From Clostridia bacterium (lineage in GTDB: Bacteria > Bacillota > Clostridia > Christensenellales > Christensenellaceae), in NCBI GenBank assembly GCA_017439085.1, contig JAFRTU010000005.1, positions 1 to 64,000 on the forward strand: 64,000 nt of DNA. Reading direction: 5' to 3'. How positions within the stretch are numbered: the stretch's first letter is position 1; every line of letters begins with the position of its first letter. The notes under the pieces are model-generated. The model saw only the letters and a program-made list of their open reading frames with translations. It had not been told where the DNA came from and searched no databases. A program made the translations under genes and the position numbers. Of the stretch, positions 43,865 through 51,855 are shown in pieces.

Positions 43865-45607
43865 ATGAAAAAGATCGGCCGTTTTTTCAAAGGATACGTT
43901 AGAGAAAGCATAGCAGGTCCGTTCTTCAAACTTCTTGAAGCGACTTTCGAGCTGCTGGTGCCTCTCGTGATGGCATCCATAATCGACAAGGGGATAGCTG
44001 AAGGGGACAGACCGTACGTGATATGGCACGGGCTTCTGATGATAGCCCTCGGAGTCATAGGCTTTGCCTGCACCCTGAGCGCTCAGTATTTCTCAGCAAA
44101 GGCTGCAGTGGGCTTCTCTTCCAAACTGAAGGAGAGCGTGTTCAGCCACATCCAGACACTGTCTTTCACGGAGCTTGATGAGATCGGTTCTTCCACTCTC
44201 ATAACGAGGCTCACGAGCGATATCAACCAGATCCAGTCCGGTCTCAATCTGACTCTGAGGCTGTTTTTGAGATCTCCGTTCATAGTGTTCGGTGCCATGA
44301 TAATGGCCTTTACGATAAACGTGAAGGAGGCCCTCATATTTGCAGTCACCATACCTCTTCTTTCCGTAGTGGTGTTCGGGATAATGCTCATAACGATGCC
44401 TCTGTACAAGAAGGTCCAGGGAAAGCTTGACAGAGTGCTCCTGCTTACGAGGGAGAACCTCGACGGAGCGAGGGTCTTAAGGGCATTCAACAAGGAAGAA
44501 GATGAACTTGCAAAATTCGATTCAGAGCACGGAGAACTCACCAGACTCCAGCAGTTCGTGGGCAGGATATCCGCCCTCATGAATCCTATCACGTATGCAA
44601 TAATCAATCTTGCGACCCTGCTCCTGATAAGGAACGGCGGAAACTATGTCTTCAACGGGGAGATCACACAGGGAGAACTCATAGCTCTCGTAAACTACAT
44701 GAGCCAGATCCTGATAGAGCTCATAAAGCTTGCAAACCTCATAATCACGATGACAAAGTCCATGGCATGCCTTAACAGGGTAATGGCAGTCCTTGAGATC
44801 GAACCGTCCATGGAGTCGGGCGACAGGACATTTGAAGAGACAGGGGAAGGAAACGATACAGCCGTGTCCTTTAATGACGTGTCCTTAAGATACCGCTCTG
44901 CAGGAGCAGAATCTCTTGAGCACGTGAGTTTCGAAGCACGTAAAGGCGAGACGATAGGCATAATCGGAGGCACAGGCTCAGGAAAGACTTCCCTCGTGAA
45001 CATGATCCCGAGGTTCTATGATGCAACGGAAGGGACCGTAAGTGTCAACGGAGAGGACGTCAGGAAGCTGGATCTCAAAGAGCTGAGAAAGAGGATAGGG
45101 ATAGTGCTCCAGAGAGCCGTGCTCTTCAAGGGAACGATCAGGGACAATCTCAGATGGGGCAAGGAAGACGCCACAGAAGAGGAGATGGAAGAGGCCCTTA
45201 AGACCGCACAGGCATATGACTTCGTGATGGAGAAGGAGAAAGGCCTCGATACCGAGATCACACAGGGAGCCACGAACCTGTCAGGAGGACAGAGGCAGAG
45301 GCTTACTATAGCAAGGGCCCTCATAAGGAAACCGGAGATACTGATACTGGACGACAGCGCATCGGCTCTCGACTTTGCAACTGATGCAAGGCTCAGGGAG
45401 GCGATAAGGAACATGCCTTCAGGTCCCACCGTATTCATAGTTTCTCAGAGGACGAGCTCCATAGCCCATGCCGACAGGATAATAGTGCTGGATGACGGAA
45501 AGGTCTCCGGAATAGGCACGCATGAAGAGCTCCTGAGAGACAATGACGTATATCAGGAGATCTACTATTCACAGTTCCCGAAGGAGGATATGGCATATGA
45601 AGGATAA
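43865..45607 (+). CDS. heterodimeric ABC exporter subunit with degenerate Walker B
   Basis: 580 residues. The membrane domain has six helices (about 15-310) and the nucleotide-binding domain about 330-575. Walker A is GGTGSGKTS (about 378), signature LSGGQRQRL (about 478), and Walker B reads LILDDSASALD, with Asp in place of the catalytic Glu. A degenerate site on one subunit is the hallmark of heterodimeric exporters such as TM287/288 and BmrCD, the other partner being encoded next. The substrate (drug, lipid or peptide) is unknown. An overlap of 11 nt with the second gene suggests equal expression. LysR regulator upstream. Confidence 0.92.
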   Translation: MKKIGRFFKGYVRESIAGPFFKLLEATFELLVPLVMASIIDKGIAEGDRPYVIWHGLLMIALGVIGFACTLSAQYFSAKAAVGFSSKLKESVFSHIQTLSFTELDEIGSSTLITRLTSDINQIQSGLNLTLRLFLRSPFIVFGAMIMAFTINVKEALIFAVTIPLLSVVVFGIMLITMPLYKKVQGKLDRVLLLTRENLDGARVLRAFNKEEDELAKFDSEHGELTRLQQFVGRISALMNPITYAIINLATLLLIRNGGNYVFNGEITQGELIALVNYMSQILIELIKLANLIITMTKSMACLNRVMAVLEIEPSMESGDRTFEETGEGNDTAVSFNDVSLRYRSAGAESLEHVSFEARKGETIGIIGGTGSGKTSLVNMIPRFYDATEGTVSVNGEDVRKLDLKELRKRIGIVLQRAVLFKGTIRDNLRWGKEDATEEEMEEALKTAQAYDFVMEKEKGLDTEITQGATNLSGGQRQRLTIARALIRKPEILILDDSASALDFATDARLREAIRNMPSGPTVFIVSQRTSSIAHADRIIVLDDGKVSGIGTHEELLRDNDVYQEIYYSQFPKEDMAYEG

Positions 45608-47333
45608 GCGCACCATATCAAGAGTCCTCAGATACATAAAGAGATACTGGGTGCTCATAGTCTGTTCGATATTCTTTGCAGCAGGGACGGTGGCCCTCAC
45701 GCTTTATGTGCCGGTGGTGACAGGAGATGCTGTCGACCTCATAGTGGGAAAGGGCAACGTGGATTTCACTCATCTTATTAAGCTCCTCATACGGCTCGTG
45801 ATAGTCATACTCGTTACTTCCCTGATGCAGTGGATAATGAACAGCTGCAATAACAGGATAGTGTACAACGTGGTAAAGGATATAAGGGTGGACGCTTTCC
45901 ACAAACTTGGAAAACTGCCGTTCAGATATATGGACTCAAGGCCGCACGGAGAGGTAGTGAGCAGGATAATCGCTGACGTGGATCAGTTCTCCGACGGGCT
46001 TATAATGGGATTCACCCAGTTCTTCACGGGAGCCATCACTATATTAGGGACCCTGGCGTTCATGTTCTCCATAAACTTCTGGATCGCTCTAGTGGTAGTG
46101 ATATTGACTCCTCTCTCGCTCTTTATAGCAAACTTCATAGCAAAGAGGACATACGACCTGTTCAGGGAGCAGTCTGAGACGAGAGCGGAACAGACGAGCC
46201 TCATAGACGAGATGATAGGTAACCAGAGGGTCGTAAAGGCTTACGGAAGGGAACAGGATAACGTGGACAGGTTCAACGAGATAAACGGGAGACTTGAGAA
46301 GACGAGTCTCAAGGCAACGTTTTTCTCCTCTCTGGTGAATCCTGCAACAAGGTTCGTCAACAGCACGATATATGCCGTGGTCGGCATCGTGGGAGCACTT
46401 ACAGCCATCACGGGAGGGATGAGCGTGGGACAGCTCTCGAGCTTCCTCTCTTACTCGAGCCAGTATACGAAACCTTTTAATGAGATATCCGGAGTCATTA
46501 CAGAGCTCCAGAATGCACTTGCATGTGCGGGAAGAGTGTTTGAGCTCATAGACGAACAGGAGGAGGTCTCCGATGAGGATGCTCCGGAAGTAATTGAAGA
46601 GTTCGACGGGAAAGTGGAACTTAACGACGTATATTTCTCATATTCGGAATACAAGCCCCTGATAACCGGATTTGATCTCAAGGTCGAGCCCGGGCAGAGG
46701 GTAGCCATAGTAGGTCCTACGGGATGCGGAAAGACGACCCTCATAAACCTGCTCATGAGGTTCTATGATGTGAACAAGGGGAGCATCTCGGTATCGGGAA
46801 AGGATATCAGAGATCTAAAGAGAAAGAACCTCCGCAGCGGATACGGGATGGTGCTCCAGGATACATGGCTGCAGTCAGGGACAGTGAGGGAAAACATCAG
46901 GATGGGAAAGCCTGATGCCACTGATGAAGAGATAATAGAGGCCGCGAAGGCTGCCCATTCCCACAGCTTCATAATGAGACTTAAGGACGGATACGACACC
47001 CTCATCGGAGAAGACGGAGGAAACCTGTCTCAGGGACAGAAACAGCTCTTATGCATTACAAGGGTCATGCTGTGTCTGCCGCCGATGCTGATACTGGATG
47101 AGGCTACAAGCTCCATAGACACGAGGACCGAGATCAGGATACAGAAGGCATTTGCGCTCATGATGAAGGGCAGAACAAGCTTCATAGTGGCCCACAGGCT
47201 CTCGACCATAAGGTCCGCCGATGTGATACTCGTCATGAAGGATGGAAACATAATAGAGAAGGGCAATCACGCTTCACTTATGGCTCAGGGCGGTTTCTAC
47301 AGCGAGCTCTACAACAGTCAGTTCAAGCAGTGA
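45597..47333 (+). CDS. heterodimeric ABC exporter subunit with intact ATPase site
   Basis: 578 residues from the ATG at 45597 (GGAGG 10 nt upstream, within the first exporter gene). Six membrane helices are followed by an ATPase domain with Walker A GPTGCGKTT (about 375), a variant signature LSQGQKQLL (about 478), and a complete Walker B LILDEATSSID with catalytic Glu. The LSQGQ signature and intact Glu match the second subunit of TM287/288-type exporters. It pairs with the upstream gene product. A terminator follows at 47354. Confidence 0.93.
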   Translation: MKDKRTISRVLRYIKRYWVLIVCSIFFAAGTVALTLYVPVVTGDAVDLIVGKGNVDFTHLIKLLIRLVIVILVTSLMQWIMNSCNNRIVYNVVKDIRVDAFHKLGKLPFRYMDSRPHGEVVSRIIADVDQFSDGLIMGFTQFFTGAITILGTLAFMFSINFWIALVVVILTPLSLFIANFIAKRTYDLFREQSETRAEQTSLIDEMIGNQRVVKAYGREQDNVDRFNEINGRLEKTSLKATFFSSLVNPATRFVNSTIYAVVGIVGALTAITGGMSVGQLSSFLSYSSQYTKPFNEISGVITELQNALACAGRVFELIDEQEEVSDEDAPEVIEEFDGKVELNDVYFSYSEYKPLITGFDLKVEPGQRVAIVGPTGCGKTTLINLLMRFYDVNKGSISVSGKDIRDLKRKNLRSGYGMVLQDTWLQSGTVRENIRMGKPDATDEEIIEAAKAAHSHSFIMRLKDGYDTLIGEDGGNLSQGQKQLLCITRVMLCLPPMLILDEATSSIDTRTEIRIQKAFALMMKGRTSFIVAHRLSTIRSADVILVMKDGNIIEKGNHASLMAQGGFYSELYNSQFKQ

Positions 47334-47353
47334 TCAATGTCTGCCATTGAAAG

Positions 47354-47382
47354 CACGGGGTCATGGATCCCGTGTTTTTCTT
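47354..47382 (+). terminator. exporter operon terminator
   Basis: CACGGGG (47354-47360) pairs with TCCCGTG (47368-47374), followed by TTTTTCTTTT. Confidence 0.85.
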
Positions 47383-47451
47383 TTCCGGCAATATCCCGTA
47401 TGTCCCGGTGATGGTATCATTTAAGTATGGATTTCAGGTCAGGAGGCAGTT

Positions 47452-49113
47452 ATGTTCGAGAATATATACAGGTATCAGAGATTTGAAGACTTTAAGATTA
47501 CACTGCAGGAGATCGCAAGAGCATTTCCTGAACTTGTAAGGCTGGAAACGATTGGAACGTCCTTCAGGGGAAGGGAGGTCTTCCTAGTAAAGGTCACGGA
47601 CTTCAGTAAAGGCATGGAAGAAGACAAGAACGCGTTCTATGCCGATGCCTGCACCCATGCAGAGGAATTCTCGGGATGCAATGCTCTTCTTAGTCTTATA
47701 AAGCAGCTGGCAGAAGACTTTGAAAAGGATGAGAAAATAAGGGACCTTCTTTCACATACCGTCTTCTATCTCATTCCGAGGCTCAACCCGGACGGTATAG
47801 AGTTTGCTATGGAAGGACATCCCTGGTGCGGTAACGGAAGGTATCTTCCGGCCGAATCGCAGCCACTGGATGGCTTCTACTGGGAGGATCTCGATGATAA
47901 CGGGATAATAGCAAACATGAGAATTGAGGATCCCGACGGGGAATGGAAGATCTCCGAGAAGGAACCAAGACTCATGACATTAAGAAGTCCGGGAGAGCAC
48001 GGAGGAAAGTACTACAGGCTCTACCCCGAAGGAAGGATAAGGGGAAAGGTCGAGGGAGCACCCCTTCCTAAGCCGCGGGACGGAAACCTCAACAGGAACT
48101 ATCCTTCGCTATGGACTCCTGAGGGCATGCAGTACGGAGCAGGAGACCTGCCTCTTTCGGAGCCCGAGACGAGAGCTGTCGCTGATTTCATGGTAACTCA
48201 TAAGAACATAGCCATGGTACTTTCCCTTCATACGAACGCGGGAGTGATACTGAGACCTTTCGGACATCAGTCGGATTCGCATTACAAGGGAAGAGACCTT
48301 CACATTTTCGAGGAACTCGGAAAGATGGGGACCGAGATACTGGATTATCCCGTAGTTTCGGTCTTCGAGGAATTTACTCCCGAATCGGAAGCTGTAAGGG
48401 GAGGGACCTTAACCGACTGGACATATTTCACTAAAGGGATCCCGAGTCTTGTCATAGAGCAGTGGAACGTAGGAAAGGAATCTGACTGCGGTATCACGTC
48501 TCCATATCCGCCCGATTATCTAGGAGAGGATGCGGAGATAAGGGTGCTCAGATGGGCTGAAGAGCATCTTAAAGACAGGGCATACGTTGACTGGAAGGAA
48601 TACGATCATCCGGAACTCGGAAAGGTGGAGATCGGAGGCTTCAACCGCATAAGAGTCTTCAGGAATCCCCCCGAAGATTATCTGAAGGATCTTTCAGACA
48701 GGACCGCCAGGTATGCGATCAGACTGGCATCGTGCCTGCCGGAACTGGAGATAAGGGATGTAAAGGTCAGAAACATAGAGGGAAGCATACACAAGATCGA
48801 GGCAGTAATAAGAAACAGGGGATATCTTCCGACATATCTCTCTTCACAGTCAAGGGAAGTCGGAGACTGCGAGGACCTGAAGGTGTCCCTGGATGGAGAC
48901 TGTGAGATCATCTGTGCTACTGATGAGAAAACGATACCACATCTTGAGGGCAGGTTCGGAAGAGAATCAGAATGGTCACAGTGGATATTCCCGTGGGAAC
49001 CGAATGAGAAAAAGGTCGAATGGGTCATAAGGTCAGCATCCGATAACATGCTTACTCTGACCATAGGGAACAGCAGATGCGGTTTCACAAGAAAAGAGAT
49101 ACACATAGAATAA
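47452..49113 (+). CDS. M14-family zinc carboxypeptidase-like protein
   Basis: 553 residues without a signal peptide. The catalytic domain (about 1-380) has the zinc ligands HAEE in ADACTHAEEFSGCN (H-x-x-E, about 65) and His in LSLHTNAG (about 262), substrate-binding PRLNPDGIEFA (about 108) and FRGREVFLVKVTD typical of M14. The catalytic Glu is probably in PSLVIEQWNVG (about 340). A C-terminal beta domain (about 430-553) is unassigned. It hydrolyses C-terminal peptide bonds, or cell-wall stem peptides as in the gamma-D-glutamyl branch. AGGAGG site before the ATG. Single gene. Confidence 0.85.
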   Translation: MFENIYRYQRFEDFKITLQEIARAFPELVRLETIGTSFRGREVFLVKVTDFSKGMEEDKNAFYADACTHAEEFSGCNALLSLIKQLAEDFEKDEKIRDLLSHTVFYLIPRLNPDGIEFAMEGHPWCGNGRYLPAESQPLDGFYWEDLDDNGIIANMRIEDPDGEWKISEKEPRLMTLRSPGEHGGKYYRLYPEGRIRGKVEGAPLPKPRDGNLNRNYPSLWTPEGMQYGAGDLPLSEPETRAVADFMVTHKNIAMVLSLHTNAGVILRPFGHQSDSHYKGRDLHIFEELGKMGTEILDYPVVSVFEEFTPESEAVRGGTLTDWTYFTKGIPSLVIEQWNVGKESDCGITSPYPPDYLGEDAEIRVLRWAEEHLKDRAYVDWKEYDHPELGKVEIGGFNRIRVFRNPPEDYLKDLSDRTARYAIRLASCLPELEIRDVKVRNIEGSIHKIEAVIRNRGYLPTYLSSQSREVGDCEDLKVSLDGDCEIICATDEKTIPHLEGRFGRESEWSQWIFPWEPNEKKVEWVIRSASDNMLTLTIGNSRCGFTRKEIHIE

Positions 49114-49123
49114 AAGATTAATG

Positions 49124-49161
49124 AAAAGACCGCTCATTTTTTTTAAGTGAGCGGTCTTTTT
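49124..49161. terminator. bidirectional terminator
   Basis: AAAAGACCGCTCA (49124-49136) pairs perfectly with TGAGCGGTCTTTT (49148-49160), between the convergent peptidase and lipoprotein genes. Confidence 0.9.
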
Positions 49162-49168
49162 AGTGTAT

Positions 49169-49621
49169 TCAGTTTTCTTTTGAAAGAATAACGGAATAGT
49201 TCTGCATATGGTTTTCGCTGTCGAGCGTCAGGGATAAGGACAGCGGATATATGTCTTCAGTATGAGTTTTCCTGTCATAGTAGAGCCCCCTCACATACAT
49301 TTCATCAATATAATAGAGAGTCTCCCTTGAGGAAGGATCCTTAAGGCTTATCTCTTCAAATTTATAGAATACCATCTGTCCGCCGGTAGTATTCTGGACA
49401 TAGTTATATATGCCTGTCTCCAGCAGGAGAGTATCATCCACGTAAACGGCAAAGGTATTTCCCTTTACCATAACGGAAACACTCATCCCGGAAACGGAAC
49501 CTTTCCACGTACCATCAAGTATTATGTTTTCGATCTCATCTTTATAGCTCTTCTTACCTGAACATGAGGAAATTGCCAATAAAAGTGCAATAAGGATGAG
49601 GATGATCGATCTGTATCTCAT
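49169..49621 (-). CDS. small lipoprotein of unknown function
   Basis: 150 residues. The signal peptide ends with lipobox AISSC (about residue 20). The mature part begins GKKSYKDEIENIILDG and continues GTWKGSVSGMSVSVMVKGN, a pattern of beta strands with Gly-Thr-Trp that resembles lipocalin-like small lipoproteins such as the one at 6327. No function is known. Single-gene unit; its start lies 167 bp from the tRNA gene in the opposite direction. Confidence 0.65.
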   Translation of the reverse strand: MRYRSIILILIALLLAISSCSGKKSYKDEIENIILDGTWKGSVSGMSVSVMVKGNTFAVYVDDTLLLETGIYNYVQNTTGGQMVFYKFEEISLKDPSSRETLYYIDEMYVRGLYYDRKTHTEDIYPLSLSLTLDSENHMQNYSVILSKEN

Positions 49622-49745
49622 GAAACACCTTACCTTTATTTCAATATATCGTGCAGGGAAAATACAGTCAATACGGGGAGAATCGGGCAGGAGATAACAG
49701 ATGTTTTTGATTTATATGCTTTGATTATGACACAGCAGGTTTTTG

Positions 49746-49775
49746 TTGTTGATTTTCCGACTGTAATCGTATAAT
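49746..49775 (+). promoter_or_regulatory. promoter of tRNA-Pro
   Basis: TTGTTG (49746-49751), 18-bp spacer, TATAAT (49770-49775); a second TATAAT overlaps at 49775-49780. The tRNA begins at 49789. Confidence 0.6.
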
Positions 49776-49788
49776 ATAATACAGGCGA

Positions 49789-49865
49789 CTGGGTGTGGCG
49801 CAGCTTGGTAGCGTGCTTGAATGGGGTTCAAGAGGTCGCAAGTTCAAATCTTGTCACCCAGACCA
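49789..49865 (+). tRNA. tRNA-Pro (anticodon GGG)
   Basis: A 77-nt cloverleaf with encoded CCA. Acceptor CTGGGTG (49789-49795) pairs with CACCCAG (49855-49861). The D arm contains GCAGCTTGGTAGC, the anticodon stem CTTGA/TCAAG encloses loop ATGGGGT with anticodon GGG, and the T arm has GTTCAAATC. It reads CCC and CCU proline codons. A terminator hairpin follows at 49884. Confidence 0.95.
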
Positions 49866-49883
49866 ATTATTAATAGACAAAAG

Positions 49884-49921
49884 TCCCTGATATAAAAGTA
49901 AAAATCAGGGATTTTTCTTTT
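49884..49921 (+). terminator. tRNA-Pro terminator
   Basis: TCCCTGAT (49884-49891) pairs with ATCAGGGA (49904-49911), followed by TTTTTCTTTT. Confidence 0.85.
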
Positions 49922-50103
49922 ACCCGTTTTTTCGTTTTATATCAGCAAATATCATAAATAAAGGGCTTTTTCGGATAAAAACTGGTATTTTATAGGTATT
50001 TATTTTGATCTCAGCAAAACAGACTGAGCAGAAAGAGAAATGGGCCTTTTCGTCTGTAACATGATATGATTATTCCGAAAAGTTCTTTTACGGAGGGAGA
50101 GTT

Positions 50104-50739
50104 ATGGATTTCGGCAGAGTAAGGTCCGGACTTGAGAGAAGAGGATTTAATGTATATATCGCATCCGATAAGGAGGAAGCAAGGACCATCGTCATGTATG
50201 AGCTCCTGAAAGGTGTCAGGACTCTTGGCAAAGGAGGGAGCAATACCTTAAAGGAGACCGGAATCTGGGATGAGCTCGTAAGAAAGGATGCCCTCGAAGG
50301 AGATGACAGGATAGAGCTCTTTGCAACAACGCTATATAAGATGAAGGGGCTCGACCCGGATATAGCACTTAAGAAGGGAAAGACGGCAGACGCATATATC
50401 TGCTCTGCAAATGCCATCTCCGAAGACGGGACAATATTCAATATAGACGGGATAGGGAACAGGGTCGGAAGCATCATCTACGGTCCCGACAAGGTGATAA
50501 TGGTAGTAGGGAGAAACAAGATTTATCCCGATGCCGAGACTGCCTGGCAGCAGCTAAAGAACGTGACATGCGTCAGGCATGCTAAGAGGAACGAAGCAGG
50601 GACTCCGTGTACAGTGCTTGACAGATGCACGATGTGCATATCACCCAAAATGGAATGCAAGGTGACATCCGTACTCAGTTATGCACTGCCCGGAAGGGAA
50701 TATCATATAGTGCTCGTGGACGAGGTGTTGGGATACTGA
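50104..50739 (+). CDS. LUD-domain protein (LutC/YkgG-like)
   Basis: 211 residues. The LUD fold (DUF162) is visible as ARTIVMYELLKGVRTLGKGGSNTL near the start, ADAYICSANAISEDGTIFNIDG in the middle (core SANAISEDG) and VIMVVGRNKIYPD. LutC-type proteins are subunits of lactate-oxidation complexes, but single LUD proteins with this C-terminal part, including cysteines in RCTMCISPKMEC, are widespread in Clostridia with unproved roles. No lutA or lutB partner is nearby. GGAGGG site before ATG; terminator follows. Function stays general. Confidence 0.8.
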   Translation: MDFGRVRSGLERRGFNVYIASDKEEARTIVMYELLKGVRTLGKGGSNTLKETGIWDELVRKDALEGDDRIELFATTLYKMKGLDPDIALKKGKTADAYICSANAISEDGTIFNIDGIGNRVGSIIYGPDKVIMVVGRNKIYPDAETAWQQLKNVTCVRHAKRNEAGTPCTVLDRCTMCISPKMECKVTSVLSYALPGREYHIVLVDEVLGY

Positions 50740-50751
50740 TGCATGAAGAAA

Positions 50752-50799
50752 AATCCCCGGGGCCGGCTTGATTCGACCGTGCTCCGGGGATTCTTTTTT
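50752..50799 (+). terminator. terminator after the LUD-domain gene
   Basis: AATCCCCGG (50752-50760) pairs with CCGGGGATT (50784-50792), followed by CTTTTTT. Confidence 0.85.
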
Positions 50800-50825
50800 A
50801 CTTAACTGTTACGAACAGAGATCAT

Positions 50826-51461
50826 TCAGGCTTCATAGAATGCCTTTGCCACTGCAACGGGATCCTCTGCTTCCTTGATGGCTCTTCCCACTATTATGTG
50901 ATACGGATTAACCTTCTTGATAGCTTCGATGTTTTCTGTCTTGATAGCTCCCGAAAGGACCAGCTTTGCATTGAAGTTGCACTCGGAGATCTCTTTGAAC
51001 ATCTCTTCAAGCCTCTCCGTGGTCTTTGCCTGTCCGTCTCTTGAGTCATCGCCTGAAAGGTGTGCACACACATAGTCAGGTCCGAGTCTGTTGATCATAT
51101 CCACGACTTCTTTGTAGTCCGGAACTGCAACGAGATCTACGAAGCATTCCTTTCCTGTTTCCCTGCATGCCCTTATGGTCTCTGCGATGGTCTTTTCCTT
51201 AGCTCTTGCGCATACGGTTATGATGTCAGCTCCTGCTTCGAGGCAGGGAAGACCCACCTTATATCCGGAGTCCATGATCTTGATATCAGCCAGTATCTTC
51301 TTCTCAGGGAACTCGTTCTTGAACTCTCTGATAGCCATGTGGCCGTATCTTGCGATGAATTCCTCTCCGAGCTCGATTATCTCGATGTAATCCCTTATCT
51401 GCTCCGCGAGATGGAGCCCCTGTGCCAGTGTGATGCAGTCTACTGCAAACTGTACTCTCAT
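50826..51461 (-). CDS. hxlA: 3-hexulose-6-phosphate synthase
   Basis: 211 residues, orotidine decarboxylase superfamily. Family residues are FAVDCI near the start, IIELGEEFI, and the D-x-K-x-x-D motif as LADIKIMDSGYK (about 58-69); VLSGAIKTENI and YHIIVGRAI bind phosphate near the end. Length and motif match HPS, which condenses formaldehyde with ribulose-5-phosphate or, run backwards, makes ribulose-5-phosphate in organisms without a full pentose pathway. Ketogulonate-phosphate decarboxylase is the main alternative. A hexuloisomerase-like gene at the right window edge supports HPS. Strong AGGGAGGA site. Confidence 0.8.
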   Translation of the reverse strand: MRVQFAVDCITLAQGLHLAEQIRDYIEIIELGEEFIARYGHMAIREFKNEFPEKKILADIKIMDSGYKVGLPCLEAGADIITVCARAKEKTIAETIRACRETGKECFVDLVAVPDYKEVVDMINRLGPDYVCAHLSGDDSRDGQAKTTERLEEMFKEISECNFNAKLVLSGAIKTENIEAIKKVNPYHIIVGRAIKEAEDPVAVAKAFYEA

Positions 51462-51495
51462 TTCTTATCCTCCCTAATTACTAAATCTTTATCAA

Positions 51496-51564
51496 AAAGG
51501 CCAAAGACCTTTAAGTGACCGTGACACTTTTCATCGAAGTGTGTTTCTCTGTATTTATATTATA
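51496..51564 (-). promoter_or_regulatory. promoter and structured leader of the hexulose-phosphate synthase gene
   Basis: On the minus strand TATAAT (51564-51559) has TTACTC 17 bp upstream. The leader of about 90 nt holds a hairpin ACACTT/AAGTGT (51524-51542 region) and then AAAGGTC/GGCCTTT (51512-51496) followed by TT. The second looks like a weak attenuator before the ribosome site. Confidence 0.45.
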
Positions 51565-51617
51565 AACCTTAAACGGAACAGAGTAACGGTCGGAAGAGAC
51601 CTATCCTGTATGGTTCA

Positions 51618-51646
51618 TTGGAAAAAAGGTTTGGAACAAGTATAAT
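51618..51646 (+). promoter_or_regulatory. consensus promoter of the leader RNA and TerD-like gene
   Basis: TTGGAA (51618-51623), exactly 17-bp spacer, perfect TATAAT (51641-51646). The predicted start, about 51653, coincides with the first base of the repeated RNA module. Confidence 0.75.
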
Positions 51647-51652
51647 GGTTAT

Positions 51653-51832
51653 GGCCGTGTATTGGAGGGGCATACTTCTGTTTTTTTGGAGATTCTGCAC
51701 CTCATCCTACGGCTAAAGTACTCCTGCCGTGTAATAGGGAAGCTTACTTCTGTTCTTGTCAACGTCAGTTTCCCATCTACGGCAGGGGTATCACCTGTTT
51801 TCTTTTGGCAGGATCTCGTCTGCAAAAAGAAA
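51653..51832 (+). ncRNA. unrecognised structured RNA of tandem modules, 5' leader
   Basis: About 180 nt between the promoter at 51618 and the start at 51856. Two modules each begin GCCGTGTA (51654 and 51726), carry a TACTTCTGTT block and end CTACGGC (51707-51713 and 51777-51783). A third partial copy, GGGGTATCACCTGTTTT (from 51785), follows. CTGCCGT/ACGGCAG encloses GGGAAGC/GTTTCCC in module 2. A long-range 10-bp helix joins GAGATTCTGC (51689-51698) with GCAGGATCTC (51808-51817). GCCGT occurs twice and ACGGC twice, so alternative folds exist. I do not recognise it as a known riboswitch or RNA family. No terminator follows, so a cis-acting leader is more likely than a separate RNA. Confidence 0.6.
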
Positions 51833-51855
51833 ATTAGCATGAAAAGGAAAGACAG

